Numbered from the stretch's first letter, positions 18,232 to 26,206 are shown. The stretch is DNA of 32,271 nucleotides from Comamonadaceae bacterium (GCA_947503685.1 CANNEW010000004.1:1-32271), one strand, 5' to 3'. Numbers and translations are program-made. The notes: generated by a model from the sequence alone, not told the origin.

Positions 18232-18251
18232 TTGACCATTCGGTCTTGACC
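18232..18251 (+). promoter_or_regulatory. Second possible TetR-type site before msrA
   Basis: TTGACC-ATTC-GGTC is an imperfect inverted repeat (18232-18245) and TTGACC occurs again at 18246-18251, ending 1 nt before the AGGAG ribosome site of msrA. The half-site TGACCA is shared with the palindrome at 18076-18095. A repressor bound here could block msrA translation initiation or transcription. Confidence 0.35.
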
Positions 18252-18266
18252 TAGGAGATATCGCGC

Positions 18267-18809
18267 ATGGGCTCAGCCACACAAACCCTGGTTCTGGGGG
18301 GAGGATGTTTTTGGTGCACCGAGTCGGTGTTTTTGCAGGTGCGAGGGCTCACGCAGGTGGAGTCCGGTTACAGCAACGGGCAGGCGCCCCAGCCCACTTA
18401 CGAGATGGTTTGTACCGGTACCAGCGGCCACAACGAGGTGGTGCGACTGGAGTTTGACCCGCAGCACATCAGTTTGACCGAGTTGCTGGAAATCTTTTTT
18501 GTGATCCACGACCCGACGACCCTCAACCGACAGGGCCATGACGTAGGCACCCAGTACCGCAGCGCTATTTACTGCACCACGTCCGAGCAATTACAAGCCG
18601 CCCAGGCCATGGTGCAGGCCTTGGATGCCGCCGGCGACTTTAGCAAACCCATCGTCACCGAGGTAAAGATGTTGTCCAACTACGCCCGCGCCGAGGAGTA
18701 CCACCAGAACTACTTCGCCAAGAACCCCGGCCAGGGCTACTGTCTGGCGGTGGCCGCGCCCAAAGTGGCCAAGTTCAAAAAGACGTTTGCGCGGCTAGCT
18801 AAGCCCTGA
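18267..18809 (+). CDS. msrA: Peptide-methionine (S)-S-oxide reductase
   Basis: A 180-residue MsrA that reduces methionine-S-sulfoxide, free or in proteins, using thioredoxin. The catalytic Cys14 is in GGGCFWCTES; ESGYSNG, GHNEVVRLEFDP, FFVIHDPTTLNRQGHDVGTQYRS and AEEYHQNYFAKNPGQGYC are the remaining conserved blocks. No signal peptide is seen, so it is cytoplasmic. An AGGAG ribosome site lies 9 nt before the ATG. It is divergent from tetR and followed 29 nt later by the ABC ATPase gene, so it may head the transcript of the ABC/DUF3299 cluster. Confidence 0.95.
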   Translation: MGSATQTLVLGGGCFWCTESVFLQVRGLTQVESGYSNGQAPQPTYEMVCTGTSGHNEVVRLEFDPQHISLTELLEIFFVIHDPTTLNRQGHDVGTQYRSAIYCTTSEQLQAAQAMVQALDAAGDFSKPIVTEVKMLSNYARAEEYHQNYFAKNPGQGYCLAVAAPKVAKFKKTFARLAKP

Positions 18810-18838
18810 CACGCCATTTTCCGGATGACCTGATTTCT

Positions 18839-19540
18839 ATGATTGAAACGCAGCAATTGCAGTTTGCTTATGGTGCGGGCCAGCCCTTGGTATTCCCGGA
18901 TGTGGCGGTGCCGCAAGGCGCCGTGGTTCTGCTCAGTGGTCTCTCGGGTAGCGGCAAATCCACCTGGCTGGCATTGCTGGCAGCACTGGTCAAACCCAGG
19001 CATGGCGCGCTCACGGTGGCGGGGCAGGACTTGCGGGCTTTGTCCGGCCGCAGTGCCGATGCATGGCGCGCGCGCAACATCGGATTTTTGCCGCAAAAGC
19101 TGTATTTGAGCGCCGCCTTGACGGTGCAGCACAACCTGGAATTGGCTTTTTGGGCGGCAGGCTTGCCAGTCGATAGGCCGCGGGTGCGGCAGGTATTGGC
19201 CCAGCTCAATGTGGCTGAATTGGCCCAACGGCTTGCGTCGCAATTGTCTGGCGGGCAGGCGCAGCGCGTGGCCCTGGCGCGGGCAGTCTTAATGCAGCCC
19301 CGGCTGATCCTGGCTGACGAACCCACTGCCAGCCTGGACGATGCGGCAGCGCAGGGCGCTGTGCAAATGTTGGTACACGCTGCAAAGGAGCAAAACGCCA
19401 CCTTAGTCATCGCCACGCACGATGCGCGCGTCGCGCAAGCTGTGTCGGCCTGCACGGATGTGGCGCCGATCTTGCTGCACCTGTCTCCAGCAGGGTCCGC
19501 AAGCGCACTTAGCACGGCAACCGGGCGCTTGCAGGCATGA
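18839..19540 (+). CDS. ABC transporter ATP-binding protein (LolD/MacB-like)
   Basis: A 233-residue ATPase with all motifs: Walker A GLSGSGKST, Q-loop region GFLPQKLYL, signature LSGGQAQRVALARA, Walker B LILADEPTASLDD and the switch His in LVIATHDARV. It is closest in type to the LolD/MacB/FtsE group, which works with FtsX-like permeases and drives mechanical work on periplasmic partners rather than transport through a pore. Its stop overlaps the permease start (ATGA). The partner genes suggest a role in the periplasm linked to the small Cys/His-rich protein and the DUF3299 protein. Confidence 0.93.
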   Translation: MIETQQLQFAYGAGQPLVFPDVAVPQGAVVLLSGLSGSGKSTWLALLAALVKPRHGALTVAGQDLRALSGRSADAWRARNIGFLPQKLYLSAALTVQHNLELAFWAAGLPVDRPRVRQVLAQLNVAELAQRLASQLSGGQAQRVALARAVLMQPRLILADEPTASLDDAAAQGAVQMLVHAAKEQNATLVIATHDARVAQAVSACTDVAPILLHLSPAGSASALSTATGRLQA

Positions 19541-20742
19541 GCACGCTGGCCTATGCTTGGCGCTATTTGTGGGCGCGCCCGATGGCGGCACTGCTCAATG
19601 TCTTGCTGCTAAGTCTGGGTCTGGGCTCCATGACGTTTTTATTGCTGGTGTCGCACCATGTAGAGCGTGCTTTTGATCGCGATCTGGCCGGTATCGACGT
19701 GGTGGTCGGCGCCAAAGGCAGCCCCATGCAATTGATTTTGTCGGGCGTGCTGCACTTGGACGTACCGCCGGGCAATGTGCCCTTGGCGGCGGTCAATGCG
19801 CTTAAGGCAAACCCCCTGGTGGCGCAAGTCATTCCTATCAGCTTGGGCGACAACTTTCAGGGCTACCGGATTGTGGGCAGTTCTACGGCCTACCTGAGCC
19901 ATTACCAGGTCAGCTTGGCGCAAGGGCAGGTGTGGGATGCCCCCATGCAGGTAGTACTGGGCGCCACCGTGGCGCGCACTTTAGGCTTGGGCTTAGGTCA
20001 AAAATTTGCAGGCTCCCATGGCCTGGGCGCAGGCGGCCATGCCCATGGCGATCAGGCCTATACCGTGGTCGGTGTGCTGGCGCCCCATGGCGGCGTGATC
20101 GACCGACTGGTCATCACCGACAGCGCCTCGGTCTGGAAAGTGCACGAAAGCGCGCAGGCTGTAGACGAAGAAGACCGCCAGGCACTGGAAGACGAACGTG
20201 AGGTCACTATGGCCTTGGTGCGCTACACCAGCCCGCTGGCGGCCGTTACCTTCCCGCGCTGGGTGAACACCACTACCGAAATGCAAGCAGCGGCACCGGC
20301 GCTTGAAGTAACGCGCCTGTTGCATATGCTGGGTCTGGGCACGGACGTATTGCGTGCCTTTGCCGGCCTGCTCTTGTTCACGGCTGGCCTGAGTGTGTTT
20401 ATTGCTTTGTGGAATGCAGTGCGCGAGCGCCGTGGCGATTTGGCTTTGCTGCGCATGTTGGGCGCACCAGCCAGCCGGATCGGCCTCTTGTTGATGGCAG
20501 AGGCACTCTGGCTAGCGCTTGTATCCGCGCTGTTCGGCTTGGCCTTGGGTCAAGCCTTTGTGCTGGGCTTGGGTTGGGTGCTAGGCCTGCAAAGCCAGCT
20601 GATGGCCACCGGCTTGCTGTGGCCGCCGACGTTGTGGGTAGTGCCTGTGCTGGCGGCGCTTGTGGCGCTTGGCGCTGCGTTGCTGCCGGTGTGGCAGGCC
20701 TACCAAAGCGATGTTTTACAACTACTTCAAACCAAGGAATAG
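19537..20742 (+). CDS. FtsX/MacB-type ABC permease with His-rich periplasmic stretch
   Basis: A 401-residue inner-membrane protein. One helix lies at residues 15-38, then a periplasmic domain of about 230 residues, then three helices (about 272-293, 315-345 and 365-390), the usual FtsX/MacB layout. VVVGAKGSPMQLILSGVLHLDVPPGN opens the periplasmic domain. A His/Gly-rich stretch at 159-171 (GSHGLGAGGHAHG) carries His161, His168 and His170, with His184 and His203 nearby; related permeases that I know often carry much longer His-rich loops here. The His residues suggest metal contact but do not prove it. The gene is coupled to the ATPase by a 4-nt overlap and is followed 3 nt later by the small secreted protein gene. 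Confidence 0.9.
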   Translation: MSTLAYAWRYLWARPMAALLNVLLLSLGLGSMTFLLLVSHHVERAFDRDLAGIDVVVGAKGSPMQLILSGVLHLDVPPGNVPLAAVNALKANPLVAQVIPISLGDNFQGYRIVGSSTAYLSHYQVSLAQGQVWDAPMQVVLGATVARTLGLGLGQKFAGSHGLGAGGHAHGDQAYTVVGVLAPHGGVIDRLVITDSASVWKVHESAQAVDEEDRQALEDEREVTMALVRYTSPLAAVTFPRWVNTTTEMQAAAPALEVTRLLHMLGLGTDVLRAFAGLLLFTAGLSVFIALWNAVRERRGDLALLRMLGAPASRIGLLLMAEALWLALVSALFGLALGQAFVLGLGWVLGLQSQLMATGLLWPPTLWVVPVLAALVALGAALLPVWQAYQSDVLQLLQTKE

Positions 20743-20745
20743 ACC

Positions 20746-20988
20746 ATGAAAAAAGTATTATTGAGTGCCCTGGCTATGGGCTGCATGCTAGCTTTTGCTG
20801 CCGATAAGCACGGCGATAAAGAACGCCAGGAGGATATTGCCCGCCACCGTGCGATGGCAGCAGCCCACGAAGGTGCGGCCAAATGCTTGGAGGCCGGCAA
20901 GAAGGAAAGCGCTTGCGAGGCTGAGTTGCAAGCCGCATGCAAAGGGCTGGCGATAGGCAAAATGTGCGGTATGAAGCACCAGCATTAA
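20746..20988 (+). CDS. Small secreted Cys/His-rich protein, unknown function
   Basis: An 80-residue protein with a signal peptide (MKKVLLSALAMGCMLAFAA), leaving about 60 residues. The mature part has four Cys (47, 57, 65, 74) and five His (22, 34, 41, 78, 80), is highly charged and helix-prone (DKERQEDIARHRAMAAAHEGAAK), and ends MCGMKHQH. The spacing C-x9-C-x7-C-x8-C could form two disulfides in the periplasm or a metal site together with the histidines. The ATG lies 3 nt after the permease stop, with AAGGAA just upstream inside that gene's end. I do not recognise a named family; its place between the ABC permease and the DUF3299 gene suggests it is a component or client of that system. Confidence 0.8.
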   Translation: MKKVLLSALAMGCMLAFAADKHGDKERQEDIARHRAMAAAHEGAAKCLEAGKKESACEAELQAACKGLAIGKMCGMKHQH

Positions 20989-21031
20989 AGTTTTGATATT
21001 TTTCGTTACGCGCGTTGTCCAAGGAGTTGGT

Positions 21032-21595
21032 ATGAAAATTATGTTTTTGAAGCGCTATGTAGCCGGGGCTTGTGCCGCCTGCTTGGCCCTGTCGTCCATG
21101 AGCCCCGCGTTTGCACAATCGACGCCTGCACCGGGCGCCTCGGCCCCGAGCGTGCCCACCCCGGCCGCAGTGGTCCCCATGGGAACCGGTGCGGGGGAGC
21201 ACGGAGCCAACAGCCCGTTTGCGCCCTTGCAGCCGCGTGCAGATGTTGTGCCCTGGTCAGTGCTGACCGATGTCAAAACCAAAACGGTGAAGAGCCGTAT
21301 CCTGCCCGTGTTCGGGTCTGTGCAACAAGGCTTGAACCAGAAAACCCAGCGCATTCAAGGCTTCATGATGCCGCTGGACCCCGGCGAGAAGCAGCGCCAT
21401 TTTTTAATCAGCTCGGTGCCTTTGACCTGCTCTTTTTGCCTGCCTGGCGGACCCGAGAGCATGGTGGAAGTGACTACCAAAACGCCGGTACGCTATTCCA
21501 TGGAGCCGGTGGTGATAGAGGGCAAATTTGCTGTGCTGGCCGATGACCCCTATGGCATGTACTACCGCATGACGGACGCGGTAGCGGTGAAGTAA
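21032..21595 (+). CDS. DUF3299-type secreted protein
   Basis: A 187-residue secreted protein. The ATG at 21032 is chosen because AAGGAG lies just upstream and a signal peptide follows, ending at SPAFAQ. A low-complexity Pro/Ala linker comes next (about residues 28-50), then the globular domain from VVPWSVLTDVKTKTV. QRIQGFMMPLDPGEKQRHFLISSVPLTCSFCLPGGPESMVEV is the hallmark of DUF3299, including the CSFC pair. Function is not established; in some proteobacteria DUF3299 proteins lie next to FtsX-type ABC genes and His-rich periplasmic proteins thought to handle zinc. The CxxC-like pair could bind metal or take part in thiol chemistry. Confidence 0.82.
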   Translation: MKIMFLKRYVAGACAACLALSSMSPAFAQSTPAPGASAPSVPTPAAVVPMGTGAGEHGANSPFAPLQPRADVVPWSVLTDVKTKTVKSRILPVFGSVQQGLNQKTQRIQGFMMPLDPGEKQRHFLISSVPLTCSFCLPGGPESMVEVTTKTPVRYSMEPVVIEGKFAVLADDPYGMYYRMTDAVAVK

Positions 21596-21825
21596 AGCTT
21601 TAGCTAAACAGCGCTGCCCACGGCGTGCAGCAGAGTCGCCAAAGGCGCAGCGCTTTGGGCTGCGCTCGGTGTACCAGTGCAGTCCTTCTTTCGATACTAG
21701 CGGCAAGACGTTTACTGTAAAGGCACTTGTTTGCAGCGGTTTTGATACGGGTCAATCAATCCTTGGCTGGAGTTCAGATCCGTCTTTTGGAGCCAAGGCC
21801 AGCGGATCTTGCAGAGAGCCTAAGC

Positions 21826-22647
21826 CTATGCACGCGATTCTCTCCATGCCTGCAGCCAGCCTAAACCCTGTGATGTTGCGCCGGGTAAGGCGCCGCGCGT
21901 GGGGCGGTATTCGCAGCCCACCCAGCCCTCCCAGCCGCATTGGGCGCTTAGCGCATCTATCAGGTCAAACAGATAGGGGTAGTTCAGTTCGCCAACCGAT
22001 GGCTCCTGCCGCTCGGGCACCCCGGCGATTTGTAGATGGCCGACGCGGCCTGTGGGCAGGTAGTGGCGCAGCTTGCTGGCCACATCGCCTTCCATGACCT
22101 GGCAGTGGTAAAGATCGAACTGGACTTTCAGGTTGGGCGCGCCAAGAGCCTGCACGATCTGGTGCGCCGCTTCCTGGCGATTTAAGAAATAGCCCGGCAT
22201 ATCTCGGGTATTGATGGGCTCGATCAGCACGTCGATGCCCGCTGGCTGCGCGGCTTCAGCGGCCCATTGCAAATTCGCTTCATAGGTTTTTTGTAGAGCA
22301 TCCGGGGCGGCTGAAGGAGGCGCAATGCCGGCCATCACATGCACGCGCGGGCAGCCGAGCGCTGCTGCGTACTCCAGTGCCTTGGCAAAGCCTTCGCGAA
22401 ACTCGGCTTCGCGTCCGGGCAGGCAGGCCAGGCCGCGCTCACCGGCGTCCCAATCGCCTGGGGGTGCGTTAAACAGCACTTGTTGTAAGCCATGGTCTTG
22501 CAAACGTTGTTGCAGTGCGGTGGCGGAAAACGCATAGGGAAATAAATACTCCACCGCGCTAAAGCCGTCTTGCGCGGCGGCGGGGAAGCGGTCTAAAAAA
22601 GCATGCTCTGGGTAGAGCATGGACAGGTTGGCGGCAAAGCGGGGCAT
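21826..22647 (-). CDS. hyi: Hydroxypyruvate isomerase-family TIM-barrel protein
   Basis: A 273-residue sugar-phosphate-isomerase-like TIM barrel (AP endonuclease 2 superfamily), Hyi/OtnI type. It starts [20 protein letters not shown], with the family segments [39 protein letters not shown] (metal and catalytic Glu), [14 protein letters not shown] and [11 protein letters not shown] (second catalytic Glu). Hyi interconverts hydroxypyruvate and tartronate semialdehyde; relatives act on 2-oxo-tetronates, and sequence alone does not decide between these. It lies 39 nt after pdxH on the same strand and converges with the DUF3299 gene across 230 bases in which I see no gene and no clear terminator. 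Confidence 0.88.
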   Translation of the reverse strand: MPRFAANLSMLYPEHAFLDRFPAAAQDGFSAVEYLFPYAFSATALQQRLQDHGLQQVLFNAPPGDWDAGERGLACLPGREAEFREGFAKALEYAAALGCPRVHVMAGIAPPSAAPDALQKTYEANLQWAAEAAQPAGIDVLIEPINTRDMPGYFLNRQEAAHQIVQALGAPNLKVQFDLYHCQVMEGDVASKLRHYLPTGRVGHLQIAGVPERQEPSVGELNYPYLFDLIDALSAQCGWEGWVGCEYRPTRGALPGATSQGLGWLQAWRESRA

Positions 22648-22686
22648 GCGGGCGGGCTTGCGGCAATGACCGGAACGCGCTGCCGT

Positions 22687-23331
22687 TTAAGGCGCCAGGC
22701 GCTGGCGCAGCCATCCGCCGCCGGAGCCACCCTCTAGCCGGTATTGCAGCCGGTCATGCAAGCGGCTTTTGCGCCCTTGCCAAAACTGCCAGTTGTCGGG
22801 CCGCAGACGGTAGCCGCCCCAATGCGGCGGGCGCGGCGGGTTCAGCAAAAACTGCGCGGCGTATTTGGCCGCATTGGCCACCAGTACGCCGCGCCCGCTA
22901 ATCACCTGGCTTTGCGGCGAGGCCCAAGCGCCTATGCGTGAATCTAGCGGGCGGCTGGCATAGTAGGCATCCGCCTCCAGGTCGCTTACTTTTTCCACCC
23001 GGCCTTCGATCCGCACCACGCGCTCTAGCTCCACCCAATGAAATTGCAGCGCAGCAAACGGGTTAGCCGCCAGTTCTTGTCCCTTGCGGCTTTCAAAATT
23101 GGTGTACCAGACAATGCCTTGCGCGTCATAGCCTTTGATCAGCACCACCCGCGTCGAGGGCCGCAAGTCGCTGCCTACGGTGGCCAGCGTCATGGCATTG
23201 GGCTCGGGTACTTGGGCGGCGATGGCCTCGTTCAGCCACTGTTCAAACTGGGATAAAGGGTTGGACTGCGAAGCGCTTTCGTCCAGTTCGGCGCGTTCGT
23301 AGCTTTTGCGTAAATCGGCGATAGAGCTCAT
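22687..23331 (-). CDS. pdxH: Pyridoxamine/pyridoxine 5'-phosphate oxidase
   Basis: A 214-residue FMN enzyme that oxidises pyridoxine or pyridoxamine 5'-phosphate to pyridoxal 5'-phosphate. The start [18 protein letters not shown] is typical; the frame is open to 23499, but the extra residues do not match the family. FMN-binding segments are [29 protein letters not shown] and [43 protein letters not shown] and the C-terminal [20 protein letters not shown] bind FMN and substrate. The length matches E. coli PdxH. It is probably the first gene of a transcript that includes hyi. Confidence 0.95.
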   Translation of the reverse strand: MSSIADLRKSYERAELDESASQSNPLSQFEQWLNEAIAAQVPEPNAMTLATVGSDLRPSTRVVLIKGYDAQGIVWYTNFESRKGQELAANPFAALQFHWVELERVVRIEGRVEKVSDLEADAYYASRPLDSRIGAWASPQSQVISGRGVLVANAAKYAAQFLLNPPRPPHWGGYRLRPDNWQFWQGRKSRLHDRLQYRLEGGSGGGWLRQRLAP

Positions 23332-23486
23332 GGCGGCAGTATACGGAGCCGCTCCTGCGCCGGTACCTCCGCCGCGCGCGCTGCTGTGACCGCGCCAAGC
23401 GCCCATCAATTGATTACGACTGCCGCGTACACCGATCAACGTGCCCAAACCCGCATCGCAAGCTTTCGCACCAACACCCCTATCCG

Positions 23487-23515
23487 GCCTAAAAAACAAA
23501 ATTGGCTGTTTAGGC
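23487..23515. repeat. Inverted repeat GCCTAAA / TTTAGGC
   Basis: Seven-base arms at 23487-23493 and 23509-23515 are separated by 15 nt. It abuts the larger hairpin at 23517. With no gene ending here on either strand, it is unlikely to be an ordinary terminator. Confidence 0.55.
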
Positions 23516-23516
23516 T

Positions 23517-23544
23517 CCCCTTCACCCCGGCGGGGGTGAAGGGG
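23517..23544. repeat. Perfect 12-bp inverted repeat with 4-nt loop
   Basis: CCCCTTCACCCC (23517-23528) and its exact reverse complement (23533-23544) flank a GGCG loop. The stem is very stable but has no T-run and lies between divergent genes, so termination is unlikely. It could be an extragenic palindromic repeat or a structured leader. Confidence 0.75.
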
Positions 23545-23562
23545 CGGGGGGGAAGCGGGGGG
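23532..23562 (+). other. Potential G-quadruplex motif
   Basis: Four runs of 5, 4, 7 and 6 G are separated by loops TGAA, C and AAGC on the plus strand, which fits the canonical four-tetrad quadruplex pattern. It shares bases with the right arm of the hairpin at 23517-23544, so the two structures exclude each other. Confidence 0.65.
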
Positions 23563-23641
23563 TAAACCGATATCCCGGTAATTCAGTAACCAGCCCGTAA
23601 CGAATCACCAATGAGAAGTGGAAAAATGCGTTACCATCCAT

Positions 23642-23660
23642 TATGTAATTTTGTTACATA
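23642..23660. promoter_or_regulatory. hexR box: HexR-like operator in front of edd
   Basis: TATGTAA and TTACATA are perfect 7-bp arms around a 5-nt centre. The core TGTAAT-TTT-GTTACA matches the HexR consensus of proteobacteria (TGTAAT, three A/T, ATTACA) at all but one arm position. It overlaps the start of a -10-like TATACT at 23659-23664, about 20 nt before the edd ATG. HexR is the 2-keto-3-deoxy-6-phosphogluconate-responsive repressor of edd and zwf in several proteobacteria, so repression relieved by KDPG is expected. Confidence 0.72.
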
Positions 23661-23680
23661 TACTGGTTACACCGCCCACC

Positions 23681-25537
23681 ATGCCACTCCATCCCCGCAT
23701 CCAGTCGGTTACCGACAGCATCATCGCCCGCAGCGCACCCACCCGCAGCGCTTACCTGGCCCAGGTCGATGCCATGGCCCAGCGACCGCCGGGCGCGCAG
23801 CGCATGGGCTGCGCCAATGTGGCGCATGCCTTTGCCGCCATGGAGCCTGCCGACAAGCGCCGCGCTAGCGCCCTGGACAAAGTGCAAGTGATCGGGCATC
23901 GCGCGCCCAATATCGCCATCATCAACGCCTACAACGACATGCTCTCGGCCCACGCGCCCTTGCAGCATTACCCCGACATCATCAAACACGAAGCCCGCCA
24001 GTGGGGCGCTACCGCGCAGGTCGCCGGTGGCGTGCCCGCGATGTGTGACGGCGTGACCCAGGGCACCGCCGGCATGGAGCTCAGCCTGTTCTCGCGCGAC
24101 GCGATTGCCATGGCCACGGCGGTATCGCTCAGCCACGACATGTTTGACTGCGCGCTGATGCTGGGCGTGTGCGACAAGATTGTTCCTGGCCTCTTGATAG
24201 GCGCATTGCACTTTGGGCATTTGCCCACCGTGTTTGTGCCGGCCGGGCCCATGACTTCGGGCTTGCCCAATAAAGAAAAAGCCAAGGTGCGCGAACAAGC
24301 TGCGCTGGGGCTGGTGGACCGCGCCGAGTTGCTGCAAGCCGAGTCTGCCGCCTACCACGGCGAAGGCACTTGCACTTTTTACGGTACGGCCAATAGCAAC
24401 CAAATGCTGCTCGAAGCCATGGGCCTGCATGTGCCGGGCACTGCGTTTGTGAACCCCGGCGCCTCTATGCGTGAGCAACTGACGCGCGAGGCAGCGCGCA
24501 CCGTGCTGGGCCACAGCGAAGGCACCGCGAGCGTTGTTGCATGCCCCCCGATTGGCCGCGTGGTGGACGAGCGCTGCATCGTCAACGCCATGGTCGCTTT
24601 GCTAGCCACCGGCGGCTCGACCAACCATTTAATTCATTGGGTGGCCGTTGCCCGTGCGGCGGGCATCATCATCGACTGGGACGATTTTTCCGCGCTTTCA
24701 GATGTAGTGCCCACGCTCACCCGCGTCTATCCCAACGGCAGCGCCGACGTCAACCAATTCCAGGCAGCCGGTGGCCCCGGATATGTGATACGCGAACTGT
24801 TGGACGCGGGATTGCTTCACGCTGATGCGTTGACAGTGCGCCCTGGTGGATTGCGTGAATTCACCCGTATTGCGCAGGCGGACGCCCAAGGGGCACTGGC
24901 CTGGCGTGATGCTGGTGCGAGTGGCGACCTGTCGGTGGTGCGGCCGGCAGCCGAGCCTTTCAATGCCAGTGGTGGTTTAAAGCTCTTGCAAGGCAAGCTG
25001 GGGCGCAGCGTGATGAAAGTGTCTTCCGTGCCCGAAGAACGCCACATCGTGCAAGCGCCCTGTCGTGTATTTGCATCGCAAGAAGAATTGCATGCTGCCT
25101 TTCAGGCCGGCGAATTGGACCGTGACGTGGTCTGCGTGGTGCGTTGGCAAGGGCCGCAAGCCAATGGCATGCCCGAACTGCACAAGCTCACGCCCCCCTT
25201 GGCCATCCTACAAAACAAAGGCTATGAAGTGGCCCTGGTGACCGATGGGCGCATGAGTGGTGCATCGGGCAATGTGCCCGCCGCCATCCATGTATCGCCC
25301 GAGGCCGCAGCCGGGGGACCACTGGCCAAGCTGCAGGACGGCGACGTCATTCGTGTGGACGCGGTCACGGGCAGCCTGGACGTGCTGGTGGACGCAGCAC
25401 AATGGGAAGCCCGGCCCACCGCCACCATGCCCGCCGCCTTGCGAGCGGCCAACGGCCTAGGCATGGGGCGCGAGCTGTTTGCCGGCATGCGGCGCAATGC
25501 GCTGGCGGCCGAGCAGGGCGCTTGCAGCTGGCTTTAA
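23681..25537 (+). CDS. edd: 6-phosphogluconate dehydratase
   Basis: A 618-residue Ilv/Edd-family Fe-S dehydratase that converts 6-phosphogluconate to 2-keto-3-deoxy-6-phosphogluconate, the first step specific to the Entner-Doudoroff pathway. The start at [26 protein letters not shown] fits the family; the frame is open to 23618, but those residues would be encoded by the operator region. Conserved blocks are [70 protein letters not shown] and [24 protein letters not shown], with the usual cluster-ligand cysteines. It is followed by eda 18 nt later. Confidence 0.95.
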   Translation: MPLHPRIQSVTDSIIARSAPTRSAYLAQVDAMAQRPPGAQRMGCANVAHAFAAMEPADKRRASALDKVQVIGHRAPNIAIINAYNDMLSAHAPLQHYPDIIKHEARQWGATAQVAGGVPAMCDGVTQGTAGMELSLFSRDAIAMATAVSLSHDMFDCALMLGVCDKIVPGLLIGALHFGHLPTVFVPAGPMTSGLPNKEKAKVREQAALGLVDRAELLQAESAAYHGEGTCTFYGTANSNQMLLEAMGLHVPGTAFVNPGASMREQLTREAARTVLGHSEGTASVVACPPIGRVVDERCIVNAMVALLATGGSTNHLIHWVAVARAAGIIIDWDDFSALSDVVPTLTRVYPNGSADVNQFQAAGGPGYVIRELLDAGLLHADALTVRPGGLREFTRIAQADAQGALAWRDAGASGDLSVVRPAAEPFNASGGLKLLQGKLGRSVMKVSSVPEERHIVQAPCRVFASQEELHAAFQAGELDRDVVCVVRWQGPQANGMPELHKLTPPLAILQNKGYEVALVTDGRMSGASGNVPAAIHVSPEAAAGGPLAKLQDGDVIRVDAVTGSLDVLVDAAQWEARPTATMPAALRAANGLGMGRELFAGMRRNALAAEQGACSWL

Positions 25538-25555
25538 TTTTTGAAGGACAGGACC

Positions 25556-26194
25556 ATGACGCACAGCTCTTTAACCTCCTTGCAAGTGATGCAAGACGCG
25601 CCCGTGATTCCGGTCATCGTACTGAACGATGTGGCCCACGCCGTGCCCGTGGCACGCGCCTTGGTGGAGGGCGGCATTCGCATGTTGGAAGTGACGCTGC
25701 GCACTCCGCAAGCGCTGGCCTGCATTGAAGCGATCGCCAAGGCCGTGCCCGAGGCAGTGGTCGGCGCGGGCACCTTGCGCTCTAAAGCCGATGCGCAGGC
25801 CGCGGCCAATGCAGGCGCGCGCTTCGCAGTAAGCCCCGGCTACACCACCGCGCTAGGCGCCGCCTGCCGCGACCTGGGCCTGCCTTTGTTGCCCGGCGTG
25901 GCCACCGGCGGCGAAATCATGGCCGCGAAGGAGGACGGTTTTGGCGCGCTGAAGTTTTTCCCCGCCCTGCAAGCGGGTGGCAGCGCCATGCTCAAGGCCT
26001 GGAGCGGGCCATTTTTTGATGTGAAGTTCTGCCCCACGGGAGGCATCAGCCTACAAAACGCCCCCGACTTCCTGGCCCTGCCCAATGTGCTGTGCGTAGG
26101 CGGTTCCTGGTTGGTGCCCGCCGCCGCCTTGGCACAGAGCGACTGGGCACGCATCACGACGCTGGCGCGCCAGGCGGTTGCGCTCAGGGTTTAG
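25556..26194 (+). CDS. eda: KDPG/KHG aldolase
   Basis: A 212-residue class I aldolase that splits 2-keto-3-deoxy-6-phosphogluconate into pyruvate and glyceraldehyde-3-phosphate. Glu45 and Arg49 are in LEVTLRTPQA, GAGTLRS binds phosphate, and the Schiff-base Lys133 is in FGALKFFPA; residue numbers coincide with E. coli Eda. The ATG at 25556 has GAAGGA 7 nt upstream; an in-frame TTG at 25541 is less likely. It completes the Entner-Doudoroff pair with edd and is probably controlled from the same HexR-like site. Confidence 0.95.
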   Translation: MTHSSLTSLQVMQDAPVIPVIVLNDVAHAVPVARALVEGGIRMLEVTLRTPQALACIEAIAKAVPEAVVGAGTLRSKADAQAAANAGARFAVSPGYTTALGAACRDLGLPLLPGVATGGEIMAAKEDGFGALKFFPALQAGGSAMLKAWSGPFFDVKFCPTGGISLQNAPDFLALPNVLCVGGSWLVPAAALAQSDWARITTLARQAVALRV

Positions 26195-26206
26195 CAGTTT
26201 GCCTGC

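Larger units (their letters stand above)
23332..23680. other. Structured divergent intergenic region, pdxH to edd
   Basis: No gene is supported in these 349 bases. The part next to pdxH is ordinary GC-rich sequence. In the middle lie two adjacent inverted repeats (23487-23515 and 23517-23544) and a G-run array (23532-23562). The part next to edd is more AT-rich and holds the HexR-like palindrome and a -10-like TATACT (23659-23664). Confidence 0.6.

Noticed and set aside
18073-18282. N-terminal extension of the TetR protein up to 18282
   Set aside because: It would overlap msrA, lacks TetR-family sequence and passes through the palindrome; the family start fits 18072 or 18033.
23654-24514. 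286-codon open frame antisense to edd
   Set aside because: Shadow of the strongly coding edd frame; no ribosome site and no recognisable domain.
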